Of a DNA stretch of 64,000 nt, positions 1 to 8,938 are shown piece by piece. A program made the translations under genes and the position numbers. The notes below the pieces were generated by a model that did not search any database, was not told the origin of the DNA, and saw nothing but the letters and a program-made list of their open reading frames with translations. The DNA is from Nostoc piscinale CENA21 (GTDB lineage Bacteria > Cyanobacteriota > Cyanobacteriia > Cyanobacteriales > Nostocaceae). The stretch spans positions 186,001-250,000 of the forward strand of contig NZ_CP012036.1 of the NCBI RefSeq assembly GCF_001298445.1. Reading direction: 5' to 3'. Position 1 is the first letter of the stretch. Each line of letters opens with the position of its first letter.

Positions 1-480
1 ATGGCTCGGAATATTGCTGGGCGATGGTTATTAGATTTTGGTGAGCGAGTATTACAGGCAATTCCCTTGGCGGGACAGGTATATAAAACATTAAAACAAC
101 TTTTAGAGACTTTACTCAAAGATTCTCATGGTAAGTTTCGCCGTGTGGTTTTAGTTGAGTATCCCAGACAAGGCATTTGGGCGATCGCCTTTGTCACAGG
201 TGCGATCGCAACTGAAATTCAATCCCAAATGCCTCGCCCAATGTTAAGCGTTTTCATCCCAACGACACCCAACCCGACTACAGGATGGTATGCCGTAGTA
301 CCAGAAGAAGATGTGATCAATCTTTCAATGTCAATCGAAGATGCTTTTAAAGTGATTGTCTCTGGTGGAATTGTGGCACCGAATACGCCCTTACCGCCTC
401 TAGTTTTAGGCAAAGAACAAAATTTAGCAGGCTTAAGCAGAGAATTAAAACATTCAGTAATTTCCGTCGAGGAAATATAA
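1..480 (+). CDS. DUF502 family membrane protein, 5'-partial
   Basis: The visible part is the C-terminal 159 residues of a DUF502 family protein, a widespread cyanobacterial and plant family of unknown biochemical role. Recognisable features are the run GKFRRVVLVEYPRQGIWAIAF (positions about 136-198) and the FIPTTPNPTTGWYAVVPEED stretch followed by a conserved IVSGGIV-type segment. Family members carry two N-terminal membrane helices before this region. These are absent, so the ATG at base 1 is probably an internal methionine and the gene begins outside the window. The end at the TAA is secure. It lies about 100 bp upstream of nusB on the same strand and may be cotranscribed with it. Family assignment is confident; function is not known. 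Confidence 0.85.
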   Translation: MARNIAGRWLLDFGERVLQAIPLAGQVYKTLKQLLETLLKDSHGKFRRVVLVEYPRQGIWAIAFVTGAIATEIQSQMPRPMLSVFIPTTPNPTTGWYAVVPEEDVINLSMSIEDAFKVIVSGGIVAPNTPLPPLVLGKEQNLAGLSRELKHSVISVEEI

Positions 481-583
481 AATTTATCCGGCAAAGACAC
501 AAGTAAATAGATATTATGAATGTCTGGCTTTGTCGCAGTCAATTAAATTTTTACCCTAATTCAGTGCTTAGGCACTCACTTCC

Positions 584-1243
584 ATGCAAGACCGCAAACC
601 CCAACAAATTGCTCGTGAACTGGCGCTGTTGAGCCTCAGCCAGCTGCCAGTCAACCCCAAAAAACTCACCGAAGAACATCTGCCTAAATTGGTATTAGCA
701 ACCGTGCGTACCTTAAGAGCAGAAGTGCAAGATACTTTAGATAACGCTGCGGCGGAATTGCAACGCAGTAATGATCGCCTATTAACCAGCCAAACTCGCG
801 CTGCTGACATGAATACCGCGAGAACCATGCTACAAGAAGCGATCGCTTATACTCAAACCGCCATCAATCAACTTGGTGCAGCCGTTGAGTTTCCCGAATT
901 AATTCAACTCGCCAACCAAGACAGAGAAGTTGGCAGATATGCCATTCAAATTGTCAAAACCGTGAATGAGCATCGTATCTTGATCGATGAACAAATAGCG
1001 GCGGCTTTGGTAGATTGGCAAGTTAACCGTCTAGCTCAAATTGACCGCGATATTCTCCGCATCGCTGTAGCGGAAATGACATTTTTAAACTTGCCTGACA
1101 GCGTAGCCATCAACGAAGCTGTTTTGTTAGCCAAACGCTACAGTGGCGATGAAGGTCATCGATTTATTAATGGAGTGCTGCGACGATTCACAGAACAAAA
1201 AAAAACTTCCTACTGTTTTATCCTAACTTTGTCACCATTCTGA
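584..1243 (+). CDS. nusB: Transcription antitermination factor NusB
   Basis: NusB binds boxA RNA with NusE (ribosomal protein S10) during rRNA antitermination. The 219-residue protein has the cyanobacterial architecture: a short N-terminal segment beginning MQDRKPQQIARELALLSLSQ, an inserted lineage-specific region, then the helical NusB core with the diagnostic LAQIDRDILRIAVAEM and LPDSVAINEAVLLAKRYSGDEGHRFINGVL motifs. The ATG at 584 gives the conserved N terminus. The last residues after RFTEQKK are encoded just past a nine-A run (1197-1205). This species tail could be altered by an indel of the kind seen elsewhere in the window, but the core is complete. It sits between DUF502 and ftsY, all on the + strand. 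Confidence 0.95.
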   Translation: MQDRKPQQIARELALLSLSQLPVNPKKLTEEHLPKLVLATVRTLRAEVQDTLDNAAAELQRSNDRLLTSQTRAADMNTARTMLQEAIAYTQTAINQLGAAVEFPELIQLANQDREVGRYAIQIVKTVNEHRILIDEQIAAALVDWQVNRLAQIDRDILRIAVAEMTFLNLPDSVAINEAVLLAKRYSGDEGHRFINGVLRRFTEQKKTSYCFILTLSPF

Positions 1244-1441
1244 ATGCTAAGTTGTGAGTTGAAGGTGAGGAGAAGTCTGGTGCTTGAGAGGGATGAATTA
1301 CCCCCTCCCAGTAACCCGACATTGAGAGGTGAGGATATCCCGGAGGATTTCACCACAGCGAAGAGTAACAAATTCTATTAAACTCTTAACTTACTAACTC
1401 ATAACTCCTAACTTAAATAACAACTAACACTGTTAGCAGCA

Positions 1442-3016
1442 ATGGCTTTTAATTGGTTTCGTCGTCAATATAACGATTCTTCTGATACTCCCTCTGAAAA
1501 CCAAGAGGCAGAAAATACTCCCACACCTGTAACCGAACCAGAGGCAACCGAAACATCAAATACTAACCCAACAACTGCACCAGATTCGGCAGCAGATTTG
1601 TTGGCGTTCGCTAAAGCTGCCTATAAAAATATCCAGCAAAAACAACAATTAGAAACTGGAGAACCAGCCCCAACATCATCAGCAACCCCAGAAACGGTAG
1701 CCGCAGATTCAGAAGAGGTCACAACTCCCAGTCAAGAACCTGCGGCAACTATCGAAACACCACAACCAGAAGTCGAGACAACTGTTGAAGAAGTAGCTGT
1801 CACAGAAACAGAAATTACAACCAATACTGAAGAAGCATCACAAGAAACCCAACCCACCGAGACGGCTGCATTATCTTTTTTAGAACGGGCAGCAGCAGAA
1901 CGACAAGCCAAGCAAGAACGCTTAATTGCTAGTGCCATTGAAGTTCCACAACCAGAGGCACAGCCAGCAAGTGTTAGTGAACCAACTACCACAGAAATAC
2001 CAGATTTGGCATTTGATGAAGGGTTTGTCTGGTCAGCAGAATTATTGGCGGCTCAAGGTAGACGTGCAGAAGACATTTCCATTGAAGAAATCACTTGGCT
2101 GAAAAAGTTACGCCAAGGATTAGATAAAACCCGGCGAAACATCGTCAACCAACTGAAAGCCATTGTTGGACAAGGGCCACTCAACCAAGCGGCGGTAGCC
2201 GAAATAGAATCTGTATTGTTACAAGCCGATGTGGGTGTAGAAGCCACAGATTATATTATCAGTGCTTTACAACAAAAACTGCGGGAAGAAGTTACACCTC
2301 CAGAAGAAGCGATCGCTTACTTAAAACAAATCTTACGGGATATGTTAGAGGAGCCAATTCGCAAATCTGAGAAAACCAGCTTTGCCCCAGATAAAGACAA
2401 TTTAAATATTTGGTTAATTACTGGTGTAAATGGTGCTGGCAAAACCACAACCATCGGTAAAATTGCCCATTTAGCTCAAAAATCTGGCTACAGATGTTTG
2501 ATTGGCGCAGCAGATACTTTTAGGGCTGCGGCTGTCGAACAAGTCAAGGTTTGGGGAAATAGAAGTGGTGTAGAAGTAATTGCCAACCCTGGTAAAAATA
2601 CAGACCCCGCCGCCGTGGTATTTGATGCGATCGCAGCCGCCCAAGCACGCCACACAGAATTATTATTAGTTGATACTGCGGGAAGATTGCAAAATAAAAA
2701 GAACTTAATGGATGAACTCACAAAAGTTCGCCGCATCATCGACAGAAAAGCCCCAAACGCCAAAATCGAATCTCTGTTAGTTTTAGATGCTACCCTTGGT
2801 CAAAATGGTTTGCGCCAAGCCGAAGTATTTTCTCAAGCCGCCCAACTTAGTGGAGTAGTATTAACCAAATTGGATGGTACAGCCAAAGGTGGTGTCGCAT
2901 TGGCTGTAGTCCAGCAATTAGGTTTACCAATTCGCTTTATTGGCGCTGGTGAAGGAATTGAAGACTTACGCCCATTTTCTAGCTACGAGTTTGTTGAAGC
3001 TCTTTTGAGTGGCTAA
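1442..3016 (+). CDS. ftsY: Signal recognition particle receptor FtsY
   Basis: SRP receptor GTPase that docks ribosome-nascent chain-SRP complexes at the membrane. The 524-residue protein starts with a short basic-aromatic segment (MAFNWFRRQY) and then an acidic, Pro/Thr/Glu-rich A domain of roughly 190 residues. Next come the NG domain helices (from about residue 215) and the GTPase: G1 GVNGAGKTTT beginning at residue 328, then DTFRAAAVEQ, DTAGR and TKLDGTAKGG. The C terminus IRFIGAGEGIEDLRPFSSYEFVEALL is typical. The ATG at 1442 is the only sensible start. The 198-bp gap from nusB contains short repeats, so cotranscription is uncertain. Confidence 0.97.
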   Translation: MAFNWFRRQYNDSSDTPSENQEAENTPTPVTEPEATETSNTNPTTAPDSAADLLAFAKAAYKNIQQKQQLETGEPAPTSSATPETVAADSEEVTTPSQEPAATIETPQPEVETTVEEVAVTETEITTNTEEASQETQPTETAALSFLERAAAERQAKQERLIASAIEVPQPEAQPASVSEPTTTEIPDLAFDEGFVWSAELLAAQGRRAEDISIEEITWLKKLRQGLDKTRRNIVNQLKAIVGQGPLNQAAVAEIESVLLQADVGVEATDYIISALQQKLREEVTPPEEAIAYLKQILRDMLEEPIRKSEKTSFAPDKDNLNIWLITGVNGAGKTTTIGKIAHLAQKSGYRCLIGAADTFRAAAVEQVKVWGNRSGVEVIANPGKNTDPAAVVFDAIAAAQARHTELLLVDTAGRLQNKKNLMDELTKVRRIIDRKAPNAKIESLLVLDATLGQNGLRQAEVFSQAAQLSGVVLTKLDGTAKGGVALAVVQQLGLPIRFIGAGEGIEDLRPFSSYEFVEALLSG

Positions 3017-3848
3017 GTTTGTATGAGACAAGCGAAAAAGTCAGGTATGTAAGAAGGGTGTAGGGATTTGAGGGTGTCAGGCTTCGCCGTGAGTTTCAGC
3101 AAGTGATACAGTAAGGTTGCCGAACTGCTCAACTTCCGCGTCGACCGAATGATGTAGGTGTTCAAAACTCTTACACCCCTACACCCAGTCTCAACCGGTA
3201 ATTTTTGTAGGTCAGAACTGACCTTGTAAACCTAATTAAGAACTGCTATAAATACTGAAAAAAAACAAAAAAGCTCAAGTGCGTTCGTTGGTAAGTTAGC
3301 AAAAGCCTACTATCATAACCAAATCAGCTTGCCCAAATTTAGGAGTATATATATTGAAGTGAATTTCCTGAAAAACTGACAAATATTCTCTAAAGGTAAA
3401 TTAAAAGTTAGAAAAATGCTCTAGCTGATCAAGTTAAAGTGATATTTTCCCTTAAAATTTTAAGTTATCGTTTATTTCAGTATCTGAATATTTCTCTGAG
3501 ACAAAAAATCAGAAATTGGCAAAAATAATTAATCAATTAATTAAGGAATTTTATGTTTCATGATGTATGATTTGCTAATTGACTGCTGTGAGCGTGAGAA
3601 GTTCTCTCAGAACTGGAGGTATTTACTGATTTATACTCATCAGCTTTTGCGTAAAAACACATGAAATTTATGTATCTAGATTTAGGTAGAAATAAAATCA
3701 GCGAATGTTATAGTTTTTTATCGCTCTCGCTTACGTCTTTCTACTCTTGCTAAATTGACGTATCTTGTCTCAATATTATTTAGCAATATTTTGCTAAAAA
3801 GAGTTATTAATCAATTGAAAATCTACTAATCTTAACTGGATATTACCT
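3017..3848. other. Intergenic region with Nostoc-type small repeats
   Basis: No convincing gene is seen. Bases 3058-3185 hold an inverted pair of GTGTAGGG / CCCTACAC-type sequence around a GC-rich insert reading through GGCTTCGCCG and CTTCCGCGTCGACC, characteristic of small dispersed repeats in Nostoc genomes. The rest, 3230-3848, is AT-rich with no long open frame, and presumably carries the promoter of the phosphatase gene starting at 3849. No consensus regulator box was recognised. Confidence 0.6.
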
Positions 3849-5240
3849 GTGCCTGTGTCTCAAGTACCCTTTCAACCTGCTGATGGTAATAATAGTGCCG
3901 CGACGGATGTCACACCAGTCGTAGCACTAAAAGAACTTGTGGCGAGGTTGCATCGAGAACAGAACAAAATTCAAGATTTGCTGAGTTCTTTAGGATTTGC
4001 CCTCAGAAGTTTCAACAATTTAAATCAGTTTTTGGAACTGATTCCATTGATGGCAACAAGGGTGACAGATGCTGATGGTAGTGCTTTATTTCTCTACAAA
4101 CCTAACGGTCAAGTTAGGTTAGAGCAACTCCACTGGCAAGATAGTCGCCAGCGCAAAAATATTCGCAAAGCCTTAGAAACAGCTAGTAGTCAAGTTACAT
4201 TGTTACCCAATAGCACCCCTTTGGCGAGTTCCACCGGCATATTAGATGATCAGATGCACCGCTACTTGGGGCCAGATGTGCAAATATTCGGCACGGCAAT
4301 TTTAGTTAAGCATACAGAACGCGGTTGGCTCTACGTTTTAAGTCGTGACCCTGACTATAGCTGGACAGAAACCAGACAAAAGCTAGTGCGCTTGGTTGCA
4401 GACCAAACAGCAGTAGCAATTGAAAACGATGAACTAGCTGTAGAACTGAGGAAAAAAGAACGCTTAGACCAAGAATTAGAAATTGGGGCGGAAATTCAAC
4501 GCCGACTCTTGCCCCGTCAATGTCCGAATATTCCTGGTGTGGCACTAGCGGCACGTTGTAAACCTGCTAATCGCGTGGGTGGCGATTATTACGACTTTAT
4601 TCCCACCAATCATAATCAGTTGCAGTTGATCAATAGAGTATCTCCAGAAAGTAGCCGTTGGGGTTTTGTGATTGGGGATGTGATGGGGAAAGGTGTTCCC
4701 GCCGGATTAATTATGACGATGATGCGGGGAATGCTGAGGGGCGAAGTATTACATGGCAATTCTCCGGCTGGGATTTTGCAAAATTTGAATCGAGTTATGT
4801 ACGCGGACTTGGAAAATTCCCACCGCTTTGTGACGTTGTTTTATTCGGAATACAATCCCAGAAATCGGATCTTATCTTACAGCAATGCCGCACACAATCC
4901 TCCCTTGTGGTGGCACGCAGCCACAAAAACAGTTAGCCGCCTAGATACTTTGGGGATGCTGATTGGTTTAGATGCTAACAGCCAATATGAAGATGCTCAG
5001 GCACAGTTAGAACCTGGAGATACGATAATTTATTATACAGATGGCTTGACAGATGCCGCGGCTGCCAGTGGCGATCGCTTCGATGAAGAAAACTTTGTAG
5101 CAGCCTTCAGCGTCGCTTGTCGTTATTGCAACGGGCCAGAAGAAATTGTGGATTATTTATTTAACCAAGTTCAGCAGTTTATCGGTACTGATAGGCAAAA
5201 CACTGATGATATGACACTTGTAGTTTTGCAGATTGTTTAA
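3849..5240 (+). CDS. GAF domain PP2C-type (SpoIIE/RsbU-like) serine phosphatase
   Basis: A soluble 463-residue signalling phosphatase. Residues about 40-200 form a GAF-like sensory domain (LIPLMATRVTDADGSALFLY through VRLVADQTAVAIEND). A short coiled linker (LAVELRKKERLDQELEIGAE) leads to the PP2C/SpoIIE domain, which begins IQRRLLPRQCP and contains the metal-binding motifs RVGGDYYDF, IGDVMGKGVPAGLIM, SNAAHNPP and YTDGLTDA. Such proteins dephosphorylate anti-anti-sigma (STAS) proteins in partner-switching cascades. No cognate STAS or kinase gene lies nearby, so the substrate is unknown. The start is the GTG at 3849; no ATG gives the full N terminus. The gene stands alone after an 830-bp gap. 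Confidence 0.92.
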   Translation: MPVSQVPFQPADGNNSAATDVTPVVALKELVARLHREQNKIQDLLSSLGFALRSFNNLNQFLELIPLMATRVTDADGSALFLYKPNGQVRLEQLHWQDSRQRKNIRKALETASSQVTLLPNSTPLASSTGILDDQMHRYLGPDVQIFGTAILVKHTERGWLYVLSRDPDYSWTETRQKLVRLVADQTAVAIENDELAVELRKKERLDQELEIGAEIQRRLLPRQCPNIPGVALAARCKPANRVGGDYYDFIPTNHNQLQLINRVSPESSRWGFVIGDVMGKGVPAGLIMTMMRGMLRGEVLHGNSPAGILQNLNRVMYADLENSHRFVTLFYSEYNPRNRILSYSNAAHNPPLWWHAATKTVSRLDTLGMLIGLDANSQYEDAQAQLEPGDTIIYYTDGLTDAAAASGDRFDEENFVAAFSVACRYCNGPEEIVDYLFNQVQQFIGTDRQNTDDMTLVVLQIV

Positions 5241-5281
5241 TTTTTGTCATTTGTGATTAGTGTTAGACAAAATACAAATAA

Positions 5282-5902
5282 CTAATGATCAATAGCTTTC
5301 CCTAAAATCAGTTCAAGCCAACGAGGATAAGCGTAAGAATTTGCGGCTATGAGTTGTGTTCCTTTATAGTTATTGAATACCCAACTTGCTGTAACGTGGA
5401 GATTTTCTAGTAAATAGCTATCTTCGCCAAAAGCTTCTAGTGCTAAACTCCACCAAGATTGTTCTTGAATTAACAGTTGCGTAATTTCTACACCACAACC
5501 GTTATCAATACTGTCATTACTAGCAACGGTCTGTACTGAAGAGTCAGATAAAATTTGATAGTATTGGAGACGGCGGACTTTCTGAACATTCACCCACGTA
5601 GAATTACCCAAGACTGTTGTAGGCTGAAAACTTTCTCCTGTGGAATCACTACACATCTATTTACCCCATTTTTCTACTCTACCTTCTATCAATTCCCCAA
5701 CATTCAGTACACCCAATTCGGCTTTGCGCCATTTGACTTCTAAGCGTTCTTGCCGCAGCTTAATTCCCCAATAATCACATTTTGGCGCGTAAAGATACCA
5801 GTCTTCTCGTTTTTCGGGTGAACAGTTTTGCGGAAACCATTCTTCAATTTCTGTGGGGATTGTACCAGGATAAAACCAGCGCACTTCGATAGTTGTAAGC
5901 AT
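5282..5902 (-). pseudogene. Conserved cyanobacterial protein interrupted by an in-frame UAG
   Basis: Two open frames on the minus strand, 5902-5660 and 5656-5282, are contiguous in the same frame and separated only by a TAG at 5659-5657. Read through, they give about 206 residues. The first half (starting MLTTIEVRWFYPG, with WYLYAPKCDYWGIKLRQERL) and the second (WVNVQKVRRLQYYQ, VEITQLLI) look like parts of one protein. The charged IKLRQERLEVKWRK stretch suggests a CYTH-like tunnel fold, but this is a guess. The codon before TAG is AAA (Lys) in a VEKWGK context, so a TGG-to-TAG change is the simplest explanation. Start ATG 5902 has GAGGAG 11-16 bases upstream. It could also be two genes or a readthrough case. 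Confidence 0.6.
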
Positions 5903-6016
5903 AGGTAACTAATCTCCTCATCTGATACCTTATCCGCTACGACCCAGTTGGTGGGACAATGAAAACGATACATAATGTTTAATTTTTGTTACTTCCAGCC
6001 AAAGGAATCTCTAACA

Positions 6017-6563
6017 ATGTGGAAAAAAAATTGCAATTATTTGCCTATTAATGTTGAGCTTCAGCTTGAGTAATCCTGGTGTAGCTGCTGCGGCTGGATT
6101 TAAAAGCTATGTAGATACTGCTGATGGCTATCAGTTTTTATACCCTAACGGCTGGTTACCCGTGAAAGTTGCCAATGGCCCTGATGTCGTATTTCATGAT
6201 TTGATAGAAATCTCTGAAAATGTTTCTGTGGTGATTAGTCCGGTTCCTGAAGGTAAAACCTTAAAAGAATTGGGCGCTCCCACAGAAGTTGGCTATAAAC
6301 TTGGCAAAGCGGCACTTGCACCTTCTGATTCTGGGCGGACAGCTGAATTAGTTGATGCGCGAGAGAAGGATAATGAAGGTAAAACCTACTATATATTAGA
6401 GTATTTAGTAAAACTACCGAATAATCAGCAACGACATAACATCGCTAGTGTTGCTGTGAGTCGTGGCAAACTGTTTACCTTTAACGCCTCAATTCCCGAA
6501 AAACGTTGGGCAAAGGTGAAACGGACTATGGAAAATGTTGTCGATTCTTTCACAGTGTATTAA
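6017..6563 (+). CDS. psbP: PsbP-like photosystem II assembly protein, start region frameshifted
   Basis: PsbP/CyanoP family protein of the thylakoid lumen, associated with photosystem II assembly. The mature part is complete: GFKSYVDTADGYQFLYPNGW, then VVFHDLIEISENVSVVISPV and a C terminus ending MENVVDSFTVY. The longest intact frame starts at ATG 6051 and encodes only half a signal peptide. If the eight-A run 6023-6030 is read as seven, ATG 6017 comes into frame and gives a full N terminus, MWKKIAIICLLMLSFSLSNP, ending in an Ala-rich signal-peptidase site. The reconstructed signal peptide has no well-placed lipobox, unlike the lipidated Synechocystis CyanoP. Either the extra A is an error or the cell uses 6051. 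The family call is secure; the start is not. Confidence 0.85.
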
Positions 6564-6679
6564 TTAGTAATAGGGAGTAGATAGAGAGACAAGGGGGAGC
6601 CACTGCGTTGGGCGGCTTTGCCGACTTGAAGCAAGTGGCGTCACAAGGGAGACAGGGGAGGCGTTAGGGATGAGGCGAA

Positions 6680-7303
6680 ATGACAAATGACAAAGAACAA
6701 ATGACTATAAACATTCCTCAATTTATACTGGCTTCTGCTTCTCCTGCACGTCGCCGTCTGCTGCAAACGGTTGGAATTGAACCGATAGTTAAACCCAGTG
6801 ATTTTGATGAGTCACAAATTCAACTGAGTGATCCTGGTGAGTTAGTGCAGGTTCTAGCTCAACGTAAGGCAGAAACGATCGCACCGCAGTTTGCATCAGC
6901 GTTAATCATGGGCTGTGATTCGGTTTTGGCTATTGATGGGAAGATTCATGGTAAACCAGCAGATGCAGCAGAAGCGATCGCTCGTTGGCAATTAATGCAA
7001 GGTAATATAGGCGACTTATATACAGGCCATGTGTTAATTGACACTTCCCAAAACCGGACTTTAGTTAAGTGTCAGGTGACAAGGGTTTACTTTGCGAAAA
7101 TGAGCGATCGGGCTATCCAAGCTTACGTCGCTACAGGCGAACCTCTTAAATGTGCTGGTGCTTTTGCCTTGGAAGGTTTTGGTAGTTTATTTGTGGAAAA
7201 AATCGAAGGTTGTCACAGCAATGTTATCGGGCTGAGTTTACCTTTGCTGCGGCAGATGCTGGCAGAATTGGGATACGAGGTAACTGATTATTGGAATAAG
7301 TGA
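6680..7303 (+). CDS. maf: Maf family nucleoside triphosphate pyrophosphatase
   Basis: Maf proteins hydrolyse non-canonical or modified nucleoside triphosphates to monophosphates and influence septum formation. The 207-residue protein has the diagnostic N-terminal motif LASASPARRRLLQTVGI, KAE followed by MGCDSVLAIDGKIHGKP, and the C-terminal GCHSNVIGLSLPLL. The start is uncertain. ATG 6680 has GAGG nearby but its first residues (MTNDKEQ) are encoded by an ATGACAAAT-type intergenic repeat. ATG 6701 (MTINIPQFILAS) is closer to the usual family N terminus. The upstream gap 6564-6679 carries a short dispersed repeat. Function is assigned from family membership. Confidence 0.93.
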   Translation: MTNDKEQMTINIPQFILASASPARRRLLQTVGIEPIVKPSDFDESQIQLSDPGELVQVLAQRKAETIAPQFASALIMGCDSVLAIDGKIHGKPADAAEAIARWQLMQGNIGDLYTGHVLIDTSQNRTLVKCQVTRVYFAKMSDRAIQAYVATGEPLKCAGAFALEGFGSLFVEKIEGCHSNVIGLSLPLLRQMLAELGYEVTDYWNK

Positions 7304-7333
7304 GTAGTTTGTTTCTGTTGTCAGCGCAAAAGC

Positions 7334-7723
7334 TTACCGTTTAATTTTCCACCAGTATCTTAGACAAAGTACGAATAAAACTCCCACCACTAACCAGATC
7401 AAAACAATGATACCTGCGGCTATCCAATTGACAGGCTTATTTTGAAACTGTGTTGACTCAGCTTTCTCGCGGCATTCGGCTAAGACTGATGAAGGAATCA
7501 ACTTCAAGATTAGCCAAATGCCCAACGGTACTAGAATCAAATCGTCGAGATAGCCAAAGATAGGAATAGCATCGGGAATTAAGTCAATAGGACTAAAAGC
7601 ATAAGCAACAACAACAACTGCCAACAATCTTGCATACCAAGGCACTTTAGGATTTTGAGTAGCCAAATATATAGCGTAAATATCCTTTTTCAGTTGCTTG
7701 GCTAGTTGTTTTAAAGAGTGCAT
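7334..7723 (-). CDS. YkvA family (DUF1232) membrane protein
   Basis: A 129-residue protein with the YkvA/DUF1232 signature AFSPIDLIPDAIPIFGYLDD (about residues 42-61), preceded by VPWYARLLAVVVVAY. A hydrophobic segment (VPLGIWLILKLIPSSVL) follows, and a strong C-terminal membrane helix (WIAAGIIVLIWLVVGVLFVL) ends in a basic tail RYWWKIKR. The biochemical role of the family is unknown. It is convergent with maf, whose stop lies only 31 bp away. ATG 7723 agrees with the usual family start. Nothing unusual is seen. Confidence 0.88.
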   Translation of the reverse strand: MHSLKQLAKQLKKDIYAIYLATQNPKVPWYARLLAVVVVAYAFSPIDLIPDAIPIFGYLDDLILVPLGIWLILKLIPSSVLAECREKAESTQFQNKPVNWIAAGIIVLIWLVVGVLFVLCLRYWWKIKR

Positions 7724-7752
7724 TTTTGCTTTTGCAAGTTAATTAATGATTA

Positions 7753-8004
7753 TTAAGAATATTGTCTGGTATTCAATGTCACTTCACCATGATTTGGAAC
7801 CCAGGCTAACCACTCATCAGCAGAAACTTGGCATAGTAACAGTGCTTCATCAGAACTGTAAGGGCTAGGAAGTTCTAAAAGCTTCACCCATAGGTCAGGT
7901 TGGCATTGCTGCGCTGAATTTTTACTGTAGGCTTTGCTTAACCAATCTAGATTTTGTCTGACTGCTGGTACAGCACAATTTGGTCTTTGAGTATTGATTT
8001 TCAT
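7753..8004 (-). CDS. Conserved cyanobacterial hypothetical protein, 83 aa
   Basis: Small soluble protein without recognised domain, cysteine cluster or membrane helix. Protein-like features are a balanced composition and a compact C-terminal half rich in Trp and Leu (LWVKLLELPSPYSSDEALLL, DEWLAWVPNHGEVTL). The frame ends 29 bp before the start of the DUF1232 gene on the same strand, so the two may form a small operon with this gene first. A purine-rich GGGAGG lies 11-16 bases upstream of ATG 8004. Function cannot be inferred. Confidence 0.65.
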   Translation of the reverse strand: MKINTQRPNCAVPAVRQNLDWLSKAYSKNSAQQCQPDLWVKLLELPSPYSSDEALLLCQVSADEWLAWVPNHGEVTLNTRQYS

Positions 8005-8199
8005 AGCTGTAAGCCTCCCTGATGGGTTAAAGCAAAATTAATTCTGTAACTAAGACTACAAAATAATTAATTACTTTGAAAAGTCAATGTCTTATAACTT
8101 TACGTAACCAGTCGTAACAGTTTGCTTAATGTTGCGCGGCAGAATAGAAGTGGCACGGCTGGCTGTAGACTGGCCTTAGATAGCATTTCTGATGAGAAT

Positions 8200-8938
8200 A
8201 TGTCATTTACTTCAACTCCCTCACTCCGTGAACAACAACATCCCCTAATTCGGCAGTTAGCTGATAGCATTGAGGCGGCTTGGCACAAGCATTTAGAACT
8301 ATCGCCTTACAATTTGCCAGCAGAGTTGGGATATGTGGAAGGTCGATTAGAGGGTGAAAAACTGACAATTGAAAATCGCTGCTATCAAACACCACAGTTT
8401 CGCAAAATGCACTTAGAACTGGCGAAGGTGGGAAATATGCTGGATATTTTGCATTGCGTGATGTTTCCGCGTCCAGAATATGACTTACCGATGTTTGGTT
8501 GCGATTTAGTTGGTGGTAGAGGACAAATTAGTGCAGCGATCGCCGATCTATCTCCTGTACACTTAGACTTGACTTTGCCAGCTTCCTATACAAATCAACT
8601 CACTGCACTGAAAACCATAGAATTTTCCCAACCGCGAGAATTACCAGAATGGGGTCATATCTTCTCGGAATTTTGTCTGTTTATCCGTCCTGGTTCCCCA
8701 GAAGAAGAAGCGATGTTCTTAGGGCGTGTGCAGGACTTTTTTAGAGGTGCATTGTACCCAAGCGATTGCAGCCAGTCCAGTTTCCCCCGAACAAACTCAG
8801 GAAATTATCGCTGGACAACGCAACTACTGTACTAAACAACAACAAAACGATAAAACCCGCCGCGTCCTAGAAAAAGCCTTTGGGCAAGCATGGGCAGATA
8901 ATTACATGACGACAGTCTTATTTGACTTGCCAGAATGA
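8200..8938 (+). CDS. pcyA: Phycocyanobilin:ferredoxin oxidoreductase PcyA (frameshift in T run)
   Basis: PcyA reduces biliverdin IXalpha to phycocyanobilin with electrons from ferredoxin, making the chromophore of phycobilisomes and cyanobacterial phytochromes. The N-terminal 180 residues are typical, including FRKMHLELAKVGNMLDILHC and PEYDLPMFGCDLVGGR. The His of ILHC and the Asp of GCD are 17 residues apart, as for catalytic His88/Asp105 of the Synechocystis enzyme. After QDF the frame breaks. With the six-T run 8737-8742 read as five, the sequence continues FLEVHCTQAIAASPVSPEQ and ends NYMTTVLFDLPE at 8938, the expected C terminus. ATG 8200 (MSFTSTPS) is preferred; the open frame extends upstream to 8122. 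The gene is likely intact in the organism. Confidence 0.93.

Noticed and set aside
1190..1243. Frameshift in nusB at the A9 run
   Set aside because: The conserved core is complete before the run and the short tail after it is variable in the family, so no lesion can be claimed.
5740..5973. 77-aa minus-strand frame starting MYRFHCPTNWVV
   Set aside because: Most of it overlaps the better-supported interrupted gene in another frame; only 24 codons are unique. It might be a small gene, but nothing decides it.
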